A stretch of DNA of 26,826 nt, from positions 1 to 26,826 of the forward strand of contig DATFLY010000056.1 in NCBI GenBank assembly GCA_035267185.1. Reading direction: 5' to 3'. A program made the position numbers and the translations under genes. Positions within the stretch are counted from its first letter, which is position 1. Each line of letters opens with the position of its first letter. The DNA comes from JAUIBE01 sp035267185 (lineage in GTDB: Bacteria; Pseudomonadota; Gammaproteobacteria; Xanthomonadales; SZUA-36). Positions 16,595-23,750 of the stretch are shown here, in pieces. The notes beneath the pieces are model-generated. The model ran no database searches, was not told the DNA's origin, and saw only the letters and a list, made by a program, of their open reading frames with translations.

Positions 16595-17225
16595 CGGCAC
16601 CCCACCGCGCCACGTGCGAAAAAAGAACCTGATCAAGCGCCAGGTGGCTGCCGAAGCGGCAAGAATCATTGCCACCGAAGGCCAGTACAACTATCACGCT
16701 GCCAAGAGAAAAGCAGCAAGCAGGATCGGCGTAAGTGAACGACTGGCCTTACCAGCCAATCTCGAAGTACAGGAAGCACTGAGTGCGTACCTGGAGTTGT
16801 ATGGCGGTGAAGCGCACAGGCAGAACCTTGAAAACATGCGCGCATCAGCAGTCAGGGCAATGCTTTGTTATGAGTCCTGGAATGCGCGCCTGGTGGGTCC
16901 TGTCCTGGATGGCACCGCCGGAAACCATGCCCGCATCACCCTTCATGTGTTTTGCGACTCGCCTGACCAGATTGTCCATCACCTGATGGAGAACAAGACG
17001 CCTTTCAGCCAGGAGCAGCGCCAGATCCGCTGGCACGATGGCAGACACAGAACCTTGCCACTGCTGGTGGTTGAGTCCGAGCCTTACACAGTGGAATTGC
17101 TGGTTTTTGACGAATTACAGCTTCGCCAGTCGCCGCCATGTCCGATTGACGGACGACCTCAGAAACGCGCCTCGCACGCAGAGGTTTCCAGGCTCCTTAA
17201 AGGACCAAAGCCTCAGGCAGCCTGA
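16557..17225 (+). CDS. conserved-looking hypothetical protein downstream of mrcA
   Basis: A 222-residue protein that I cannot place in a named family with confidence. The ATG at 16557 lies inside the mrcA end and has AGGAG about nine bases upstream; the frame is open further back, but only as a shadow of mrcA. The N-terminal 40 residues are very basic (RRIRTRS, HVRKKNLIKRQ). A helical segment follows (AAEAARIIATEGQYNYHAAKRKAASRIG, about 32-59), then a helical stretch (about 65-95) and an alpha/beta part with ITLHVFCDS, LPLLVVESEPYTVELLVFDELQL. No signal peptide, membrane helix, metal motif or P-loop was seen. The last two thirds faintly resemble nucleotidyltransferase-fold proteins, without the usual GS...DxD signature. 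The overlap with mrcA suggests cotranscription. It converges on gltA across 41 bp. Confidence 0.75.
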   Translation: MSPPRRIRTRSTNGTPPRHVRKKNLIKRQVAAEAARIIATEGQYNYHAAKRKAASRIGVSERLALPANLEVQEALSAYLELYGGEAHRQNLENMRASAVRAMLCYESWNARLVGPVLDGTAGNHARITLHVFCDSPDQIVHHLMENKTPFSQEQRQIRWHDGRHRTLPLLVVESEPYTVELLVFDELQLRQSPPCPIDGRPQKRASHAEVSRLLKGPKPQAA

Positions 17226-17266
17226 TCTGATCTAAACCGGGACTCTGGTTGAAACTGCCTTGACTA

Positions 17267-18556
17267 CTAGCGCCGCTCCACTTTGACGTAGTCACGTTCA
17301 GCCGGGCCGTTGTAAACCTGGCGAGGGCGACCGATTTTGGTTGGGGTCTCGGCCTGTTCCAGCCACTGCGATACCCATCCCACGGTGCGGGCAATGGCGA
17401 ACATCACGGTGAACATACTGACCGGTATGCCAAGTGCCTTGTAAATAATGCCCGAATAGAAATCGACATTGGGGTAGAGCTTCTTCTCCACAAAATATTC
17501 ATCTTCCAGGGCAATCTTCTCGAGTTCGAGAGCCAGGTCCAGCAATGGGTCTTTCTTGCCAAGCTCGCCCAGAACCTCGTGACATGCCACTCGCGTTATC
17601 GACGCCCGAGGATCATAATTCCTGTAGACCCGGTGACCAAAACCCATCAGCCTGAAAGGATCTGAACGGTCTTTGGCGCGCTTGATGAACTGGGGCACTC
17701 GTGAAACGTCTCCGATCTCGTTGAGCATGTTCAGAACTGCCTCATTGGCACCGCCATGAGCCGGTCCCCACAAAGCTGAGATGCCGGCAGCAACGCATGC
17801 ATAAGGATTAGCGCCTGTTGACCCAACCAGCCTGACAGTGGAAGTGCTGGCATTCTGCTCATGATCAGCGTGCAGAATAAATAACAAATCCAAAGCCTTG
17901 GCCGCCACCGGGCTGACATGATAATCCTCTGCAGGCACCGAAAACATCATTTCCAGGAAACGTGCACTGAACGGAAGCGAATTTTTTGGGTACGCTGTTG
18001 GCCACCCCATGTGATAGCGATAACAGGCTGCAGCAATGGTCGGCATTTTGGCGATCATGCGGGTTGCTGCGAGTTTCCGGTGCTCGGGACTCTCCAGGTC
18101 CATACCATCGTGGTAGAACGCCGCAAGCGAGCCAACCACCCCGGCCATCATGGCCATCGGGTGTGCATCGTAATGGAATCCGGAGATGAACTGGTTGAGC
18201 CGTTCATTCACCATGGTGTGGTAGGTGATGTCGTGGTCAAACTGCTTAAGTTCCTGCCCGGTCGGGAGTTCCCCGTGCATCAGCAGGTAAGCCACCTCAA
18301 TGAACGAACTCTTCTCAGCCAGTTGCTCGATCGGATAACCGCGATACCGCAGGATCCCTTTGGCACCATCGATAAATGTGATTTCACTGGTGCAGCTGGC
18401 AGTTGAAGCGAAACCCGGATCATAAGTGAAGTAGCCGAGCTCTGATGGAAGATTCTTGATATCGAGCGTAGGCTCGCCCTCACTACCCGAAATTACAGGA
18501 AGCTCAGCGCTTTTATGCGTTTGATTGTCTGTTATGACGACGCGTTTGTCTGCCAC
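17267..18556 (-). CDS. gltA: citrate synthase
   Basis: A 429-residue protein, two longer than E. coli GltA. It condenses oxaloacetate and acetyl-CoA into citrate, the entry step of the TCA cycle. The catalytic triad is visible at a constant +3 offset from E. coli: His267 (GPAHGGANE), His308 (GFGHRVYRNYDPRA) and Asp365 (NVDFYSG), with Arg317, Arg390 and Arg410 at the substrate arginine positions. The N-terminal beta region (FTYDPGFASTASC) marks the Gram-negative hexameric type II form, often NADH-inhibited. I chose the GTG at 18556: GGAGA lies five bases upstream and MADKRVVITDN matches the usual MADKK-like N-terminus. An ATG at 18568 would add four residues and lacks a Shine-Dalgarno. It is transcribed alone, after the rpmE2 terminator. 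Confidence 0.96.
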   Translation of the reverse strand: MADKRVVITDNQTHKSAELPVISGSEGEPTLDIKNLPSELGYFTYDPGFASTASCTSEITFIDGAKGILRYRGYPIEQLAEKSSFIEVAYLLMHGELPTGQELKQFDHDITYHTMVNERLNQFISGFHYDAHPMAMMAGVVGSLAAFYHDGMDLESPEHRKLAATRMIAKMPTIAAACYRYHMGWPTAYPKNSLPFSARFLEMMFSVPAEDYHVSPVAAKALDLLFILHADHEQNASTSTVRLVGSTGANPYACVAAGISALWGPAHGGANEAVLNMLNEIGDVSRVPQFIKRAKDRSDPFRLMGFGHRVYRNYDPRASITRVACHEVLGELGKKDPLLDLALELEKIALEDEYFVEKKLYPNVDFYSGIIYKALGIPVSMFTVMFAIARTVGWVSQWLEQAETPTKIGRPRQVYNGPAERDYVKVERR

Positions 18557-18561
18557 TCGAT

Positions 18562-18566
18562 TCTCC
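18562..18566 (-). promoter_or_regulatory. ribosome binding site deciding the gltA start
   Basis: Minus-strand GGAGA is five bases before the GTG at 18556 and includes the G of the rival ATG at 18568, so it supports GTG initiation. Confidence 0.65.
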
Positions 18567-18583
18567 ATTTCCAGTTTGATTTC

Positions 18584-18589
18584 ATTATA
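18584..18589 (-). promoter_or_regulatory. -10 box of the gltA promoter
   Basis: A consensus TATAAT on the minus strand, 27 bp before the GTG start, predicts a leader of about 20 bases. The hexamer about 17 bp upstream (AGCTCA) is a poor -35, so an activator may be needed. Confidence 0.5.
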
Positions 18590-18618
18590 TACCGCACGCC
18601 CGAAAATGAGCTTTTACA

Positions 18619-18656
18619 CGAAAAAACCCGGGCCAGCCGAGCCGGTCCGGGTTTCA
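18619..18656 (-). terminator. intrinsic terminator after rpmE2
   Basis: Minus-strand hairpin with an 8-bp core AAACCCGG / CCGGGTTT, extended to 11 pairs with one G-T (arms 18624-18634 and 18644-18654), followed by a run of six T residues. It lies 37 bp after the rpmE2 stop and insulates gltA. Confidence 0.9.
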
Positions 18657-18693
18657 TAATATTCGGTCACTCGGGTGTTTTGTTGTATCGCTT

Positions 18694-18936
18694 CTATTTG
18701 CCGTAGCGTTTCTTGAAACGATCAACCCGCCCGCCTGAATCAAGCACCTTGTGCTTGCCGGTGTAGAACGGATGTGATGCACTCGAGACTTCCACTTTTA
18801 CCAACGGATACTCATTTCCATCCTCCCACTTGATGGTGTCTTCTGTTTCCACAGTCGAACGCGTGAGGAAGGAGAAATCTGAAGATATATCCTGGAATAC
18901 TACTTCTCGATATTCCGGGTGAATGCCTGCTTTCAT
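18694..18936 (-). CDS. rpmE2: 50S ribosomal protein L31 type B
   Basis: An 80-residue ribosomal protein beginning MKAGIHPEYREVVFQD and ending RVDRFKKRYGK, with the family's SHPFYTGKHKVLDSGGRVD. It contains no cysteine, so it is the zinc-free (C-) paralogue, not the CxxC zinc-binding type. In many bacteria this form is raised under zinc shortage through Zur; I did not find a recognisable Zur box here, so regulation is open. The frame is open upstream to 18987, but the extra 17 residues are the translation of a tandem repeat. The ATG at 18936 has AGGAA seven bases upstream. A strong terminator follows. Confidence 0.95.
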   Translation of the reverse strand: MKAGIHPEYREVVFQDISSDFSFLTRSTVETEDTIKWEDGNEYPLVKVEVSSASHPFYTGKHKVLDSGGRVDRFKKRYGK

Positions 18937-18955
18937 GTCTGGTTCCTGCCAAGTA

Positions 18956-19003
18956 AAACCCAAAGTTAAACCCAATGTTGAACCCAAGGTTAAACCCTAA
19001 GTC
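18956..19003. repeat. four tandem copies of a 12-bp repeat upstream of rpmE2
   Basis: Head-to-tail units at 18956-18967, 18968-18979, 18980-18991 and 18992-19003, consensus aaacccaa-n-gtt. Units 1-3 differ at one or two positions and unit 4 is more degenerate. The array ends 20 bp before the rpmE2 start, in its leader or promoter. Confidence 0.85.
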
Positions 19004-19116
19004 ATTCTGAATTAATGCTGCGCAACAAACCCGTGCAAATCTTCCTGCCAGGTGCGCGAAAGACCGGCCAGTTTACTCAGCTGAACAGCGGAATGCAAGA
19101 CCCGCAAACGTCTATT

Positions 19117-20265
19117 TCACTTGAGAAAAATGGCCTGCAGATCATTGTTGAATCGACGTCCGAGCTCAGTTTGCACCCAGCAGTCCTGATGGACTTCCAA
19201 AAGACCCTTGTTTACTGCGCTTTCAATCATGGGTGCAACATGGTTCGGGTCCAGCCCGGTGCATCCGGAGTACTCCTCAAATTTAATGGGTTCAGAGAGG
19301 CGTAAACGGTTCAGAAAGTACTCGAAAACCCGCTCTTCCGGGCTCAGTGCCCGCATTTCGGCCCGAAATTCGCGATTGTTCCGCGCATCCATGTACTGCT
19401 TCGGGTGCCGGTGTTTCGCCAGGCGAACAATCCGACTCTCGGCATTCAGCGTGATCTTTGAGTGGGCGCCCGCGCCTATTCCCAGGTAATCCCCGAAGCG
19501 CCAGTAGTTCAGATTATGCCTGCAAACCTTGTCCGGCCGGGACCAGGCGGAAATCTCATAGCCCTGGAATCCCGATTCTACAAACAGGGCCGAACATTCT
19601 TCCTGCATCTCCCATTGGATATCGTCACCGGGCAGTTTCGGGGGACTGGCAGCGAACCGGGTATTGGGTTCAAGGGTGAGCTGGTAGTGGGATACATGAG
19701 TGGGAATACAGGCAAGGGCCTGCATTACATCATTAACAGCACCATCCACTGTCTGGCCCGGCAGGCCATACATCAGATCAATATTGAAGTTGTCCATTCC
19801 CGCTGACTTCAGCGATTCAACAGCGCGCTGTATCTCGTCACTGCCATGAATTCGCCCGATGGCCCTGAGGGCGTCGTCATCAAAACTCTGTGCGCCAAGG
19901 GAAACCCTGTTTATACCAGCATGCCGATAGGAACTGAAACTGTCGTATTCGATGGTTCCGGGGTTGGCCTCGAGCGTGATTTCAGCTTCAGGGCTAAGCT
20001 GAACCAGGCTGCGCACCTGGCAAAGGATCCTGTCTATCTGGTCTGCTGAAAACAGACTCGGAGTGCCGCCACCGAAAAACACAGTACTGACCGTCCTTCC
20101 CCAGGCCATGGGCAAATCCGCCTGCAGATCCAACATGAGTGCTTCGAGGTAGTCCTCGGCAGGTAACTCCCCTTTCAGGGCATGCGAGTTGAAGTCGCAG
20201 TAAGGACACTTGCTGACACACCAGGGCAGGTGAATGTAAAGGCCCAGTGGCTGAGGTGCTAACAA
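19117..20265 (-). CDS. hemW: radical SAM heme chaperone HemW (HemN-like protein)
   Basis: A 382-residue radical SAM protein. The iron-sulfur cluster motif CVSKCPYC gives Cys16, Cys20 and Cys23 (CxxxCxxC), and FFGGGTPS is the SAM-binding GGGTP loop. The length, the position of the cluster motif very near the N-terminus and the RdgB neighbour fit HemW, a heme-binding chaperone, more than the coproporphyrinogen oxidase HemN. HemW is thought to deliver heme to membrane respiratory proteins. The start is a TTG at 20265 with a strong GAGGAG eight bases upstream; no in-frame ATG lies close. It follows rdgB by 28 bp on the same strand, probably one transcript rph-rdgB-hemW. Confidence 0.93.
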   Translation of the reverse strand: MLAPQPLGLYIHLPWCVSKCPYCDFNSHALKGELPAEDYLEALMLDLQADLPMAWGRTVSTVFFGGGTPSLFSADQIDRILCQVRSLVQLSPEAEITLEANPGTIEYDSFSSYRHAGINRVSLGAQSFDDDALRAIGRIHGSDEIQRAVESLKSAGMDNFNIDLMYGLPGQTVDGAVNDVMQALACIPTHVSHYQLTLEPNTRFAASPPKLPGDDIQWEMQEECSALFVESGFQGYEISAWSRPDKVCRHNLNYWRFGDYLGIGAGAHSKITLNAESRIVRLAKHRHPKQYMDARNNREFRAEMRALSPEERVFEYFLNRLRLSEPIKFEEYSGCTGLDPNHVAPMIESAVNKGLLEVHQDCWVQTELGRRFNNDLQAIFLK

Positions 20266-20273
20266 GACTGGCG

Positions 20274-20279
20274 CTCCTC
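20274..20279 (-). promoter_or_regulatory. ribosome binding site for the TTG start of hemW
   Basis: GAGGAG on the minus strand lies eight bases before the TTG at 20265, supporting this non-ATG start. Confidence 0.7.
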
Positions 20280-20293
20280 GATTCAGGTGGGAA

Positions 20294-20893
20294 TCATAAA
20301 GGTCTGTGGACCCTCAAAACCCGAAGTAAGTGAGCAAGGGCCTGGCCGCGATGACTGATGACATTCTTGACGGCAGCAGGCAGTTCGGCTGCGGTAACAC
20401 CGCGTTCCTCCACGAAAAAAACCGGATCATACCCAAAACCACCAACCCCGACGGATTCTGTTGTGATTCGCCCCATCCACTGACCATGGGTCACGATTGG
20501 CGCCGGATCCTGCGGATTGCGAAGAAACACCATCACGCAGTAGAAATGCGCGCCACGCTCTTCCTCCGGCACGCCACTGAGCTCGTCCATCAATTTACGA
20601 ATATTCGCCTCGCTTCCCCCATCATCGGCATACCGTGCGGAACGCAGGCCTGGTTGGCCGTCGAGCGCATCAACCAGCAGACCCGAATCATCGGCAAGTG
20701 CCGGCAATCCGGTCTTTGCAGAAGCATGCCTGGCCTTGATCAGTGCGTTCTCGACGAACGTCAGACCATCTTCGACTGCTTCCTCGAATTCCCATTCGCT
20801 CTGAGGCCTGACATCCCAGCCCAGTGGCACCAGAAGCGGTTCGATTTCCCGCAGCTTACCGGCGTTGCCACTGGCAAGGACCAGGCTGGTCAT
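20294..20893 (-). CDS. rdgB: RdgB/HAM1 family non-canonical purine NTP pyrophosphatase
   Basis: A 199-residue protein that hydrolyses dITP, ITP and XTP to monophosphates, keeping deaminated purines out of DNA and RNA. Motifs visible are LASGNAGKLREIEPLL at 6-21 (substrate loop), LADDSGLLVDAL with the metal-binding Asp pair, GFGYDPVFFVEE, and SHRGQAL near the C-terminus. The length matches E. coli RdgB (197). Its ATG overlaps the rph stop by four bases (ATGA), so translation is likely coupled. hemW follows downstream, the same order as in many gammaproteobacteria. Confidence 0.95.
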   Translation of the reverse strand: MTSLVLASGNAGKLREIEPLLVPLGWDVRPQSEWEFEEAVEDGLTFVENALIKARHASAKTGLPALADDSGLLVDALDGQPGLRSARYADDGGSEANIRKLMDELSGVPEEERGAHFYCVMVFLRNPQDPAPIVTHGQWMGRITTESVGVGGFGYDPVFFVEERGVTAAELPAAVKNVISHRGQALAHLLRVLRVHRPL

Positions 20894-21630
20894 TGCCCCA
20901 GAGACTCACTCTGTAATGCCATCAATTCGGTGATGCCCTTTTCCGCCAGCTCGAGCATACGATCCAGTTCATTGCGCCTGAAAGCATGGCCTTCAGCGGT
21001 TCCCTGCAATTCGATGAAACCACCGCCATCATTCATGACCACATTCATATCCGTCTCAGCAGAAGAATCTTCAGGATAGTCAAGATCCAGCACGGGTACG
21101 TCTCCGTATATCCCCACGGAGACTGCCGCCACCTGGCCATGGATCGGGCTTGACGTGATCTTTTTCTGGTCCAGCAACCAGTTGCAGGCATCTGCCAATG
21201 CCACGTACGCACCAGTGATCGATGCTGTTCGCGTTCCCCCATCGGCCTGGAGGACATCGCAATCCAGCGTGATTGTGCGTTCACCTAATGCCTGCCGATC
21301 GACCACCGCGCGCAGTGAACGACCGATCAGTCGCTGGATTTCGAGAGTCCGCCCACCCTGCTTGCCACGTGCAGCCTCGCGACCCATGCGACTGCCTGTA
21401 GACCTGGGCAACATTCCGTACTCTGCTGTGACCCAGCCTTCGCCCCGACCACGCAGGAAGTGCGGGACCCGTTCCTCTACCGAGGCGGTGCACAACACCT
21501 GGGTATCACCGCACTCGATCAATACCGAGCCCTCTGCGTGTCGGGTGAATCCACGGGTAATGCGGGCAGGACGGAGTTCATCGTCCTGCCTTCCACTCGG
21601 GCGGGCAACATTTTCAGTTTCATTGTTCAT
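20890..21630 (-). CDS. rph: ribonuclease PH
   Basis: A 246-residue phosphorolytic 3'-to-5' exoribonuclease that trims tRNA 3' ends. Family signatures include HAEGSVLIECGDTQVLCTAS, GWVTAEYGMLPRST, GKQGGRTLEIQRLIGRSLRAVVD, LDCDVLQADGGTRTASITG and AETDMNVVM. These cover the hexamer-forming RNase PH fold with no gap, and the protein looks intact to its C-terminus. The ATG at 21630 adds about 13 residues before the usual start near RP-x-R. The frame runs open to 21954, but the extra 108 residues translate the REP-like repeats and the yicC start in antisense and are not real. It is divergent from yicC. Confidence 0.96.
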   Translation of the reverse strand: MNNETENVARPSGRQDDELRPARITRGFTRHAEGSVLIECGDTQVLCTASVEERVPHFLRGRGEGWVTAEYGMLPRSTGSRMGREAARGKQGGRTLEIQRLIGRSLRAVVDRQALGERTITLDCDVLQADGGTRTASITGAYVALADACNWLLDQKKITSSPIHGQVAAVSVGIYGDVPVLDLDYPEDSSAETDMNVVMNDGGGFIELQGTAEGHAFRRNELDRMLELAEKGITELMALQSESLGQ

Positions 21631-21731
21631 GTGTATGTATCTTTCGCACCATGTTTCAATCGCATATTTGAACACATCAGCCAAAATCACGCTGACTTGC
21701 GATGAAACAGACGTTACCATTAGCGGTTGTT

Positions 21732-21752
21732 GGTCGCGGCAAGACGCCGTTA
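21732..21752 (+). repeat. REP-like element, copy 1
   Basis: GGTCGCGGCAAGACGCCGTTA, the same orientation as copy 2. An imperfect short hairpin (CGGC...GCCG). It matches the other copies at most positions over about 20 bp. Confidence 0.7.
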
Positions 21753-21785
21753 CCACGATGCAGGATTTGTGCTTTTTATAACCGG

Positions 21786-21806
21786 GTAGCGGCGAGACGC
21801 CGCACC
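21786..21806 (+). repeat. REP-like element, copy 2
   Basis: Begins GTAG, then the hairpin CGGCG-aga-CGCCG. A GTAG head plus a short GC-rich hairpin is the layout of REP elements mobilised by RAYT transposases. No transposase is in the window. Confidence 0.75.
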
Positions 21807-21831
21807 TGCAAACCAGATTCAACGCCCTTAA

Positions 21832-21853
21832 GGGGCGGCGTCTCGCCGCGACC
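21832..21853 (-). repeat. REP-like element, copy 3 (inverted)
   Basis: On the minus strand GGTCGCGGCGAGACGCCGC, inverted relative to copies 1 and 2. Copies 2 and 3 can pair over about 18 bp with one mismatch, forming a BIME-like structure that ends 37 bp before the yicC start. Confidence 0.75.
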
Positions 21854-21890
21854 TTTTTCATTATGGGCAGGGCCAGAGGGAAACCACGCC

Positions 21891-22760
21891 ATGATACGCA
21901 GCATGACCGGCTATGCCGGCGCCGAGGAACAATTTGATTTCGGAAGATTGGCATGGGAGTTACGTTCCGTTAACCATCGCTACCTTGAAGTCGGAATGCG
22001 CCTGCCGGAAGATTTTCGACCCATTGAAGGAAACATCAGGAAAATTGTCGGTGAAACCCTGGGCCGCGGAAAAGTGGACATGGTGCTTCGTTTCACACCG
22101 GAGGATTCTGCCCGGGCCAGTCGCCTGGTACTGAATCAGCCTTTGGCCAAACAGATCCTGTCCCTGCACAGCGAACTGACAGAAATCGCTGATAAGCAGG
22201 AAGACCCAGGGTTAATGAGCATCCTGCGCTGGCCGGGCGTCACTCTTGAAGAAGGCACTGACCCTGAACCCCTGCACAAGGCGGCACTGGAATTGCTCAA
22301 GAATGCAGTGGCAACCCTGCATGAAACGCGCGCAAGGGAAGGACAGATGCTCGATCAGGCCCTGCGCGAAAGACTCGAGGGCATCAAACACTGGGTTGGC
22401 GAGATTCGCGTGTGGTTACCGGAGATTCGTGATGCCCTGCGCCAAAAAATGCAGGACAGAATTGCATCTTTACAACAACCACTTGAACCCGGACGCCTGG
22501 AGCAGGAAGTTGCTTTCCTGGCCCAGAAAATTGATGTTGACGAAGAGCTGGATCGCCTGGATGCGCACGTTGCTGAGACTTTCCGTGTTCTTGACCTTGA
22601 TGAGCCCGTTGGTCGCAGGCTGGATTTTCTGATGCAGGAATTCAATCGTGAATCCAACACGCTAAGCTCCAAATCAGTAGATCAGCGCACAACCCAGGCC
22701 GCAGTTGAGCTCAAGGTGCTGGTGGAGCAAATGCGTGAGCAAACCCAGAACATTGAGTAA
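21891..22760 (+). CDS. yicC: YicC family endoribonuclease
   Basis: A 289-residue protein starting MIRSMTGYAGAEEQ, the signature start of the YicC/YloC family, with LRSVNHRYLEVGMRLPED and, near the C-terminus, GRRLDFLMQEFNRESNTLSSKS (DUF1732 region). E. coli YicC is an RNA endonuclease implicated in small-RNA turnover; the role here is inferred from family. The ATG at 21891 has AGAGGG about ten bases upstream. A longer open frame from 21702 runs through the REP-like repeats and is spurious. It is divergent from rph, as in E. coli. The stop overlaps the gmk start by 26 bp, so the two are likely cotranscribed. Confidence 0.94.
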   Translation: MIRSMTGYAGAEEQFDFGRLAWELRSVNHRYLEVGMRLPEDFRPIEGNIRKIVGETLGRGKVDMVLRFTPEDSARASRLVLNQPLAKQILSLHSELTEIADKQEDPGLMSILRWPGVTLEEGTDPEPLHKAALELLKNAVATLHETRAREGQMLDQALRERLEGIKHWVGEIRVWLPEIRDALRQKMQDRIASLQQPLEPGRLEQEVAFLAQKIDVDEELDRLDAHVAETFRVLDLDEPVGRRLDFLMQEFNRESNTLSSKSVDQRTTQAAVELKVLVEQMREQTQNIE

Positions 22761-23403
22761 TCCAGGCACCGAAAGCAATACGGACCAGGTCGGCAACGTC
22801 TTTGTGATCGCTGCGCCTTCAGGGGGTGGAAAAACAACCCTGACCCGGGCGCTGATTGATCAGGATGACTGCCTCAGGTTATCTGTATCGCACACCACCA
22901 GGCCGGCACGGCCCGGTGAAAGCCACGGCGTCCATTATTTCTTTGTCAACGAATCAGAATTTGAATCACTCATAGAACAACAGGCTTTTCTTGAATACGC
23001 ACTCGTGTTCGATGACTACAAGGGCACAACCAGGGCTGCGGTGGAACAGCAAATTGCAAACGGTTACCACGTCCTGCTCGATATTGACTGGCAGGGCGCA
23101 CGGCAGGTAAGGCTGGCCATTCCCGGGAGTCACTCAATTTTTATCCTGCCACCCTCACTGGAAGTGTTGAAAGAAAGGCTTGCCGGCCGGGGCCAGGACA
23201 GTGAAAAAGAAATTGCAAAACGCATGAGCAAGGCGCGCAGCGAGATATCACACTGGGACGAGTTTGATTTTGTCGTGATCAACGATGACTTTCAGGAAAC
23301 GCTGAAAAACCTGCAGTCCATCATCAAAAAAGGCAAACCTGTAAATCCGGTCAGTCGGGAAAAACTTGAAACACTGCTGGCGGAGTTGCTGGAAGACAGA
23401 TAG
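22735..23403 (+). CDS. gmk: guanylate kinase
   Basis: A 222-residue kinase that phosphorylates GMP to GDP with ATP, feeding GTP and ppGpp pools. The P-loop APSGGGKTT is at 27-35, the GMP-binding SHTTRPARPGE at 52-62, then YFFV, DIDWQGARQV and the lid segment with RLAGRGQD. The start is uncertain. I prefer the GTG at 22735 (GGAG about seven bases upstream, inside the end of yicC), which gives a polar tail of about 20 residues before the kinase core. A TTG at 22753 would shorten it but has no Shine-Dalgarno. It sits before rpoZ and spoT, the usual nucleotide/stringent cluster. Confidence 0.94.
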   Translation: MSKPRTLSNPGTESNTDQVGNVFVIAAPSGGGKTTLTRALIDQDDCLRLSVSHTTRPARPGESHGVHYFFVNESEFESLIEQQAFLEYALVFDDYKGTTRAAVEQQIANGYHVLLDIDWQGARQVRLAIPGSHSIFILPPSLEVLKERLAGRGQDSEKEIAKRMSKARSEISHWDEFDFVVINDDFQETLKNLQSIIKKGKPVNPVSREKLETLLAELLEDR

Positions 23404-23418
23404 AATGCCCTGTTCTGC

Positions 23419-23456
23419 CGCCCGGACCGGTTACGAAAGACAACTGAAACCGGGCG
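23419..23456 (+). repeat. alternative hairpins between gmk and rpoZ
   Basis: CGCCCGG (23419-23425) can pair with CCGGGCG (23450-23456), or CCGGTT (23427-23432) with AACCGG (23448-23453); the two share bases and exclude each other. ATTTTG follows, a weak T-tract. It could be a leaky terminator or processing site. Confidence 0.4.
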
Positions 23457-23486
23457 ATTTTGACTGAAATGAATTAGGATGCCGAC

Positions 23487-23750
23487 ATGGCAAGAATTAC
23501 TGTAGAAGACTGTCTGGAAACCATCAACAACCGCTTCGAACTGGTGTTGACAGCGACCAAACGTGCGCGCCAGATCGCTCATGGCGCTGAGCCGCTGGTG
23601 GAAGAAGAAAACGATAAGCCAACCGTTCTCTCCCTGCGTGAGATCGCCGATGGGCTTGTTGACTCTGAACGCATCGCTGTCATCCAGGCTGAGATCGAAG
23701 CCGCAGAAGCGTTCGATCAGGATGGCGAGGAAGAAAACATCACACTCTGA
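23487..23750 (+). CDS. rpoZ: RNA polymerase omega subunit
   Basis: An 87-residue protein (E. coli 91) starting MARITVEDCLETINNRFELVLTAT, with the conserved RARQIA and a helical acidic tail. Omega folds around the C-terminus of beta-prime, aids RNA polymerase assembly and contributes to a ppGpp-binding site at the beta-prime/omega interface. The start has AGGA about seven bases upstream. The gene lies 83 bp after gmk and its 3' end overlaps the spoT start by 29 bp, so omega and the ppGpp enzyme are likely translated from one message. Confidence 0.96.
   Translation: MARITVEDCLETINNRFELVLTATKRARQIAHGAEPLVEEENDKPTVLSLREIADGLVDSERIAVIQAEIEAAEAFDQDGEEENITL

Noticed and set aside
18937..18987. 17-codon extension of rpmE2 (repeating Thr-Leu-Gly)
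   Set aside because: It is the translation of the 12-bp tandem repeat and precedes the well-placed Shine-Dalgarno of the ATG at 18936.
18956..19003. Tandem repeat as a CRISPR array
   Set aside because: The units are 12 bp and directly adjacent with no spacers, and no cas genes are present.
21702..21890. Long N-terminal extension of the yicC frame
   Set aside because: The extra 63 codons read through the REP-like repeats; MIRSMTGYA at 21891 is the conserved YicC start.
21631..21954. Long N-terminal extension of the rph frame
   Set aside because: It translates the REP-like repeats and the antisense of the yicC start; RNase PH homology begins after 21630.
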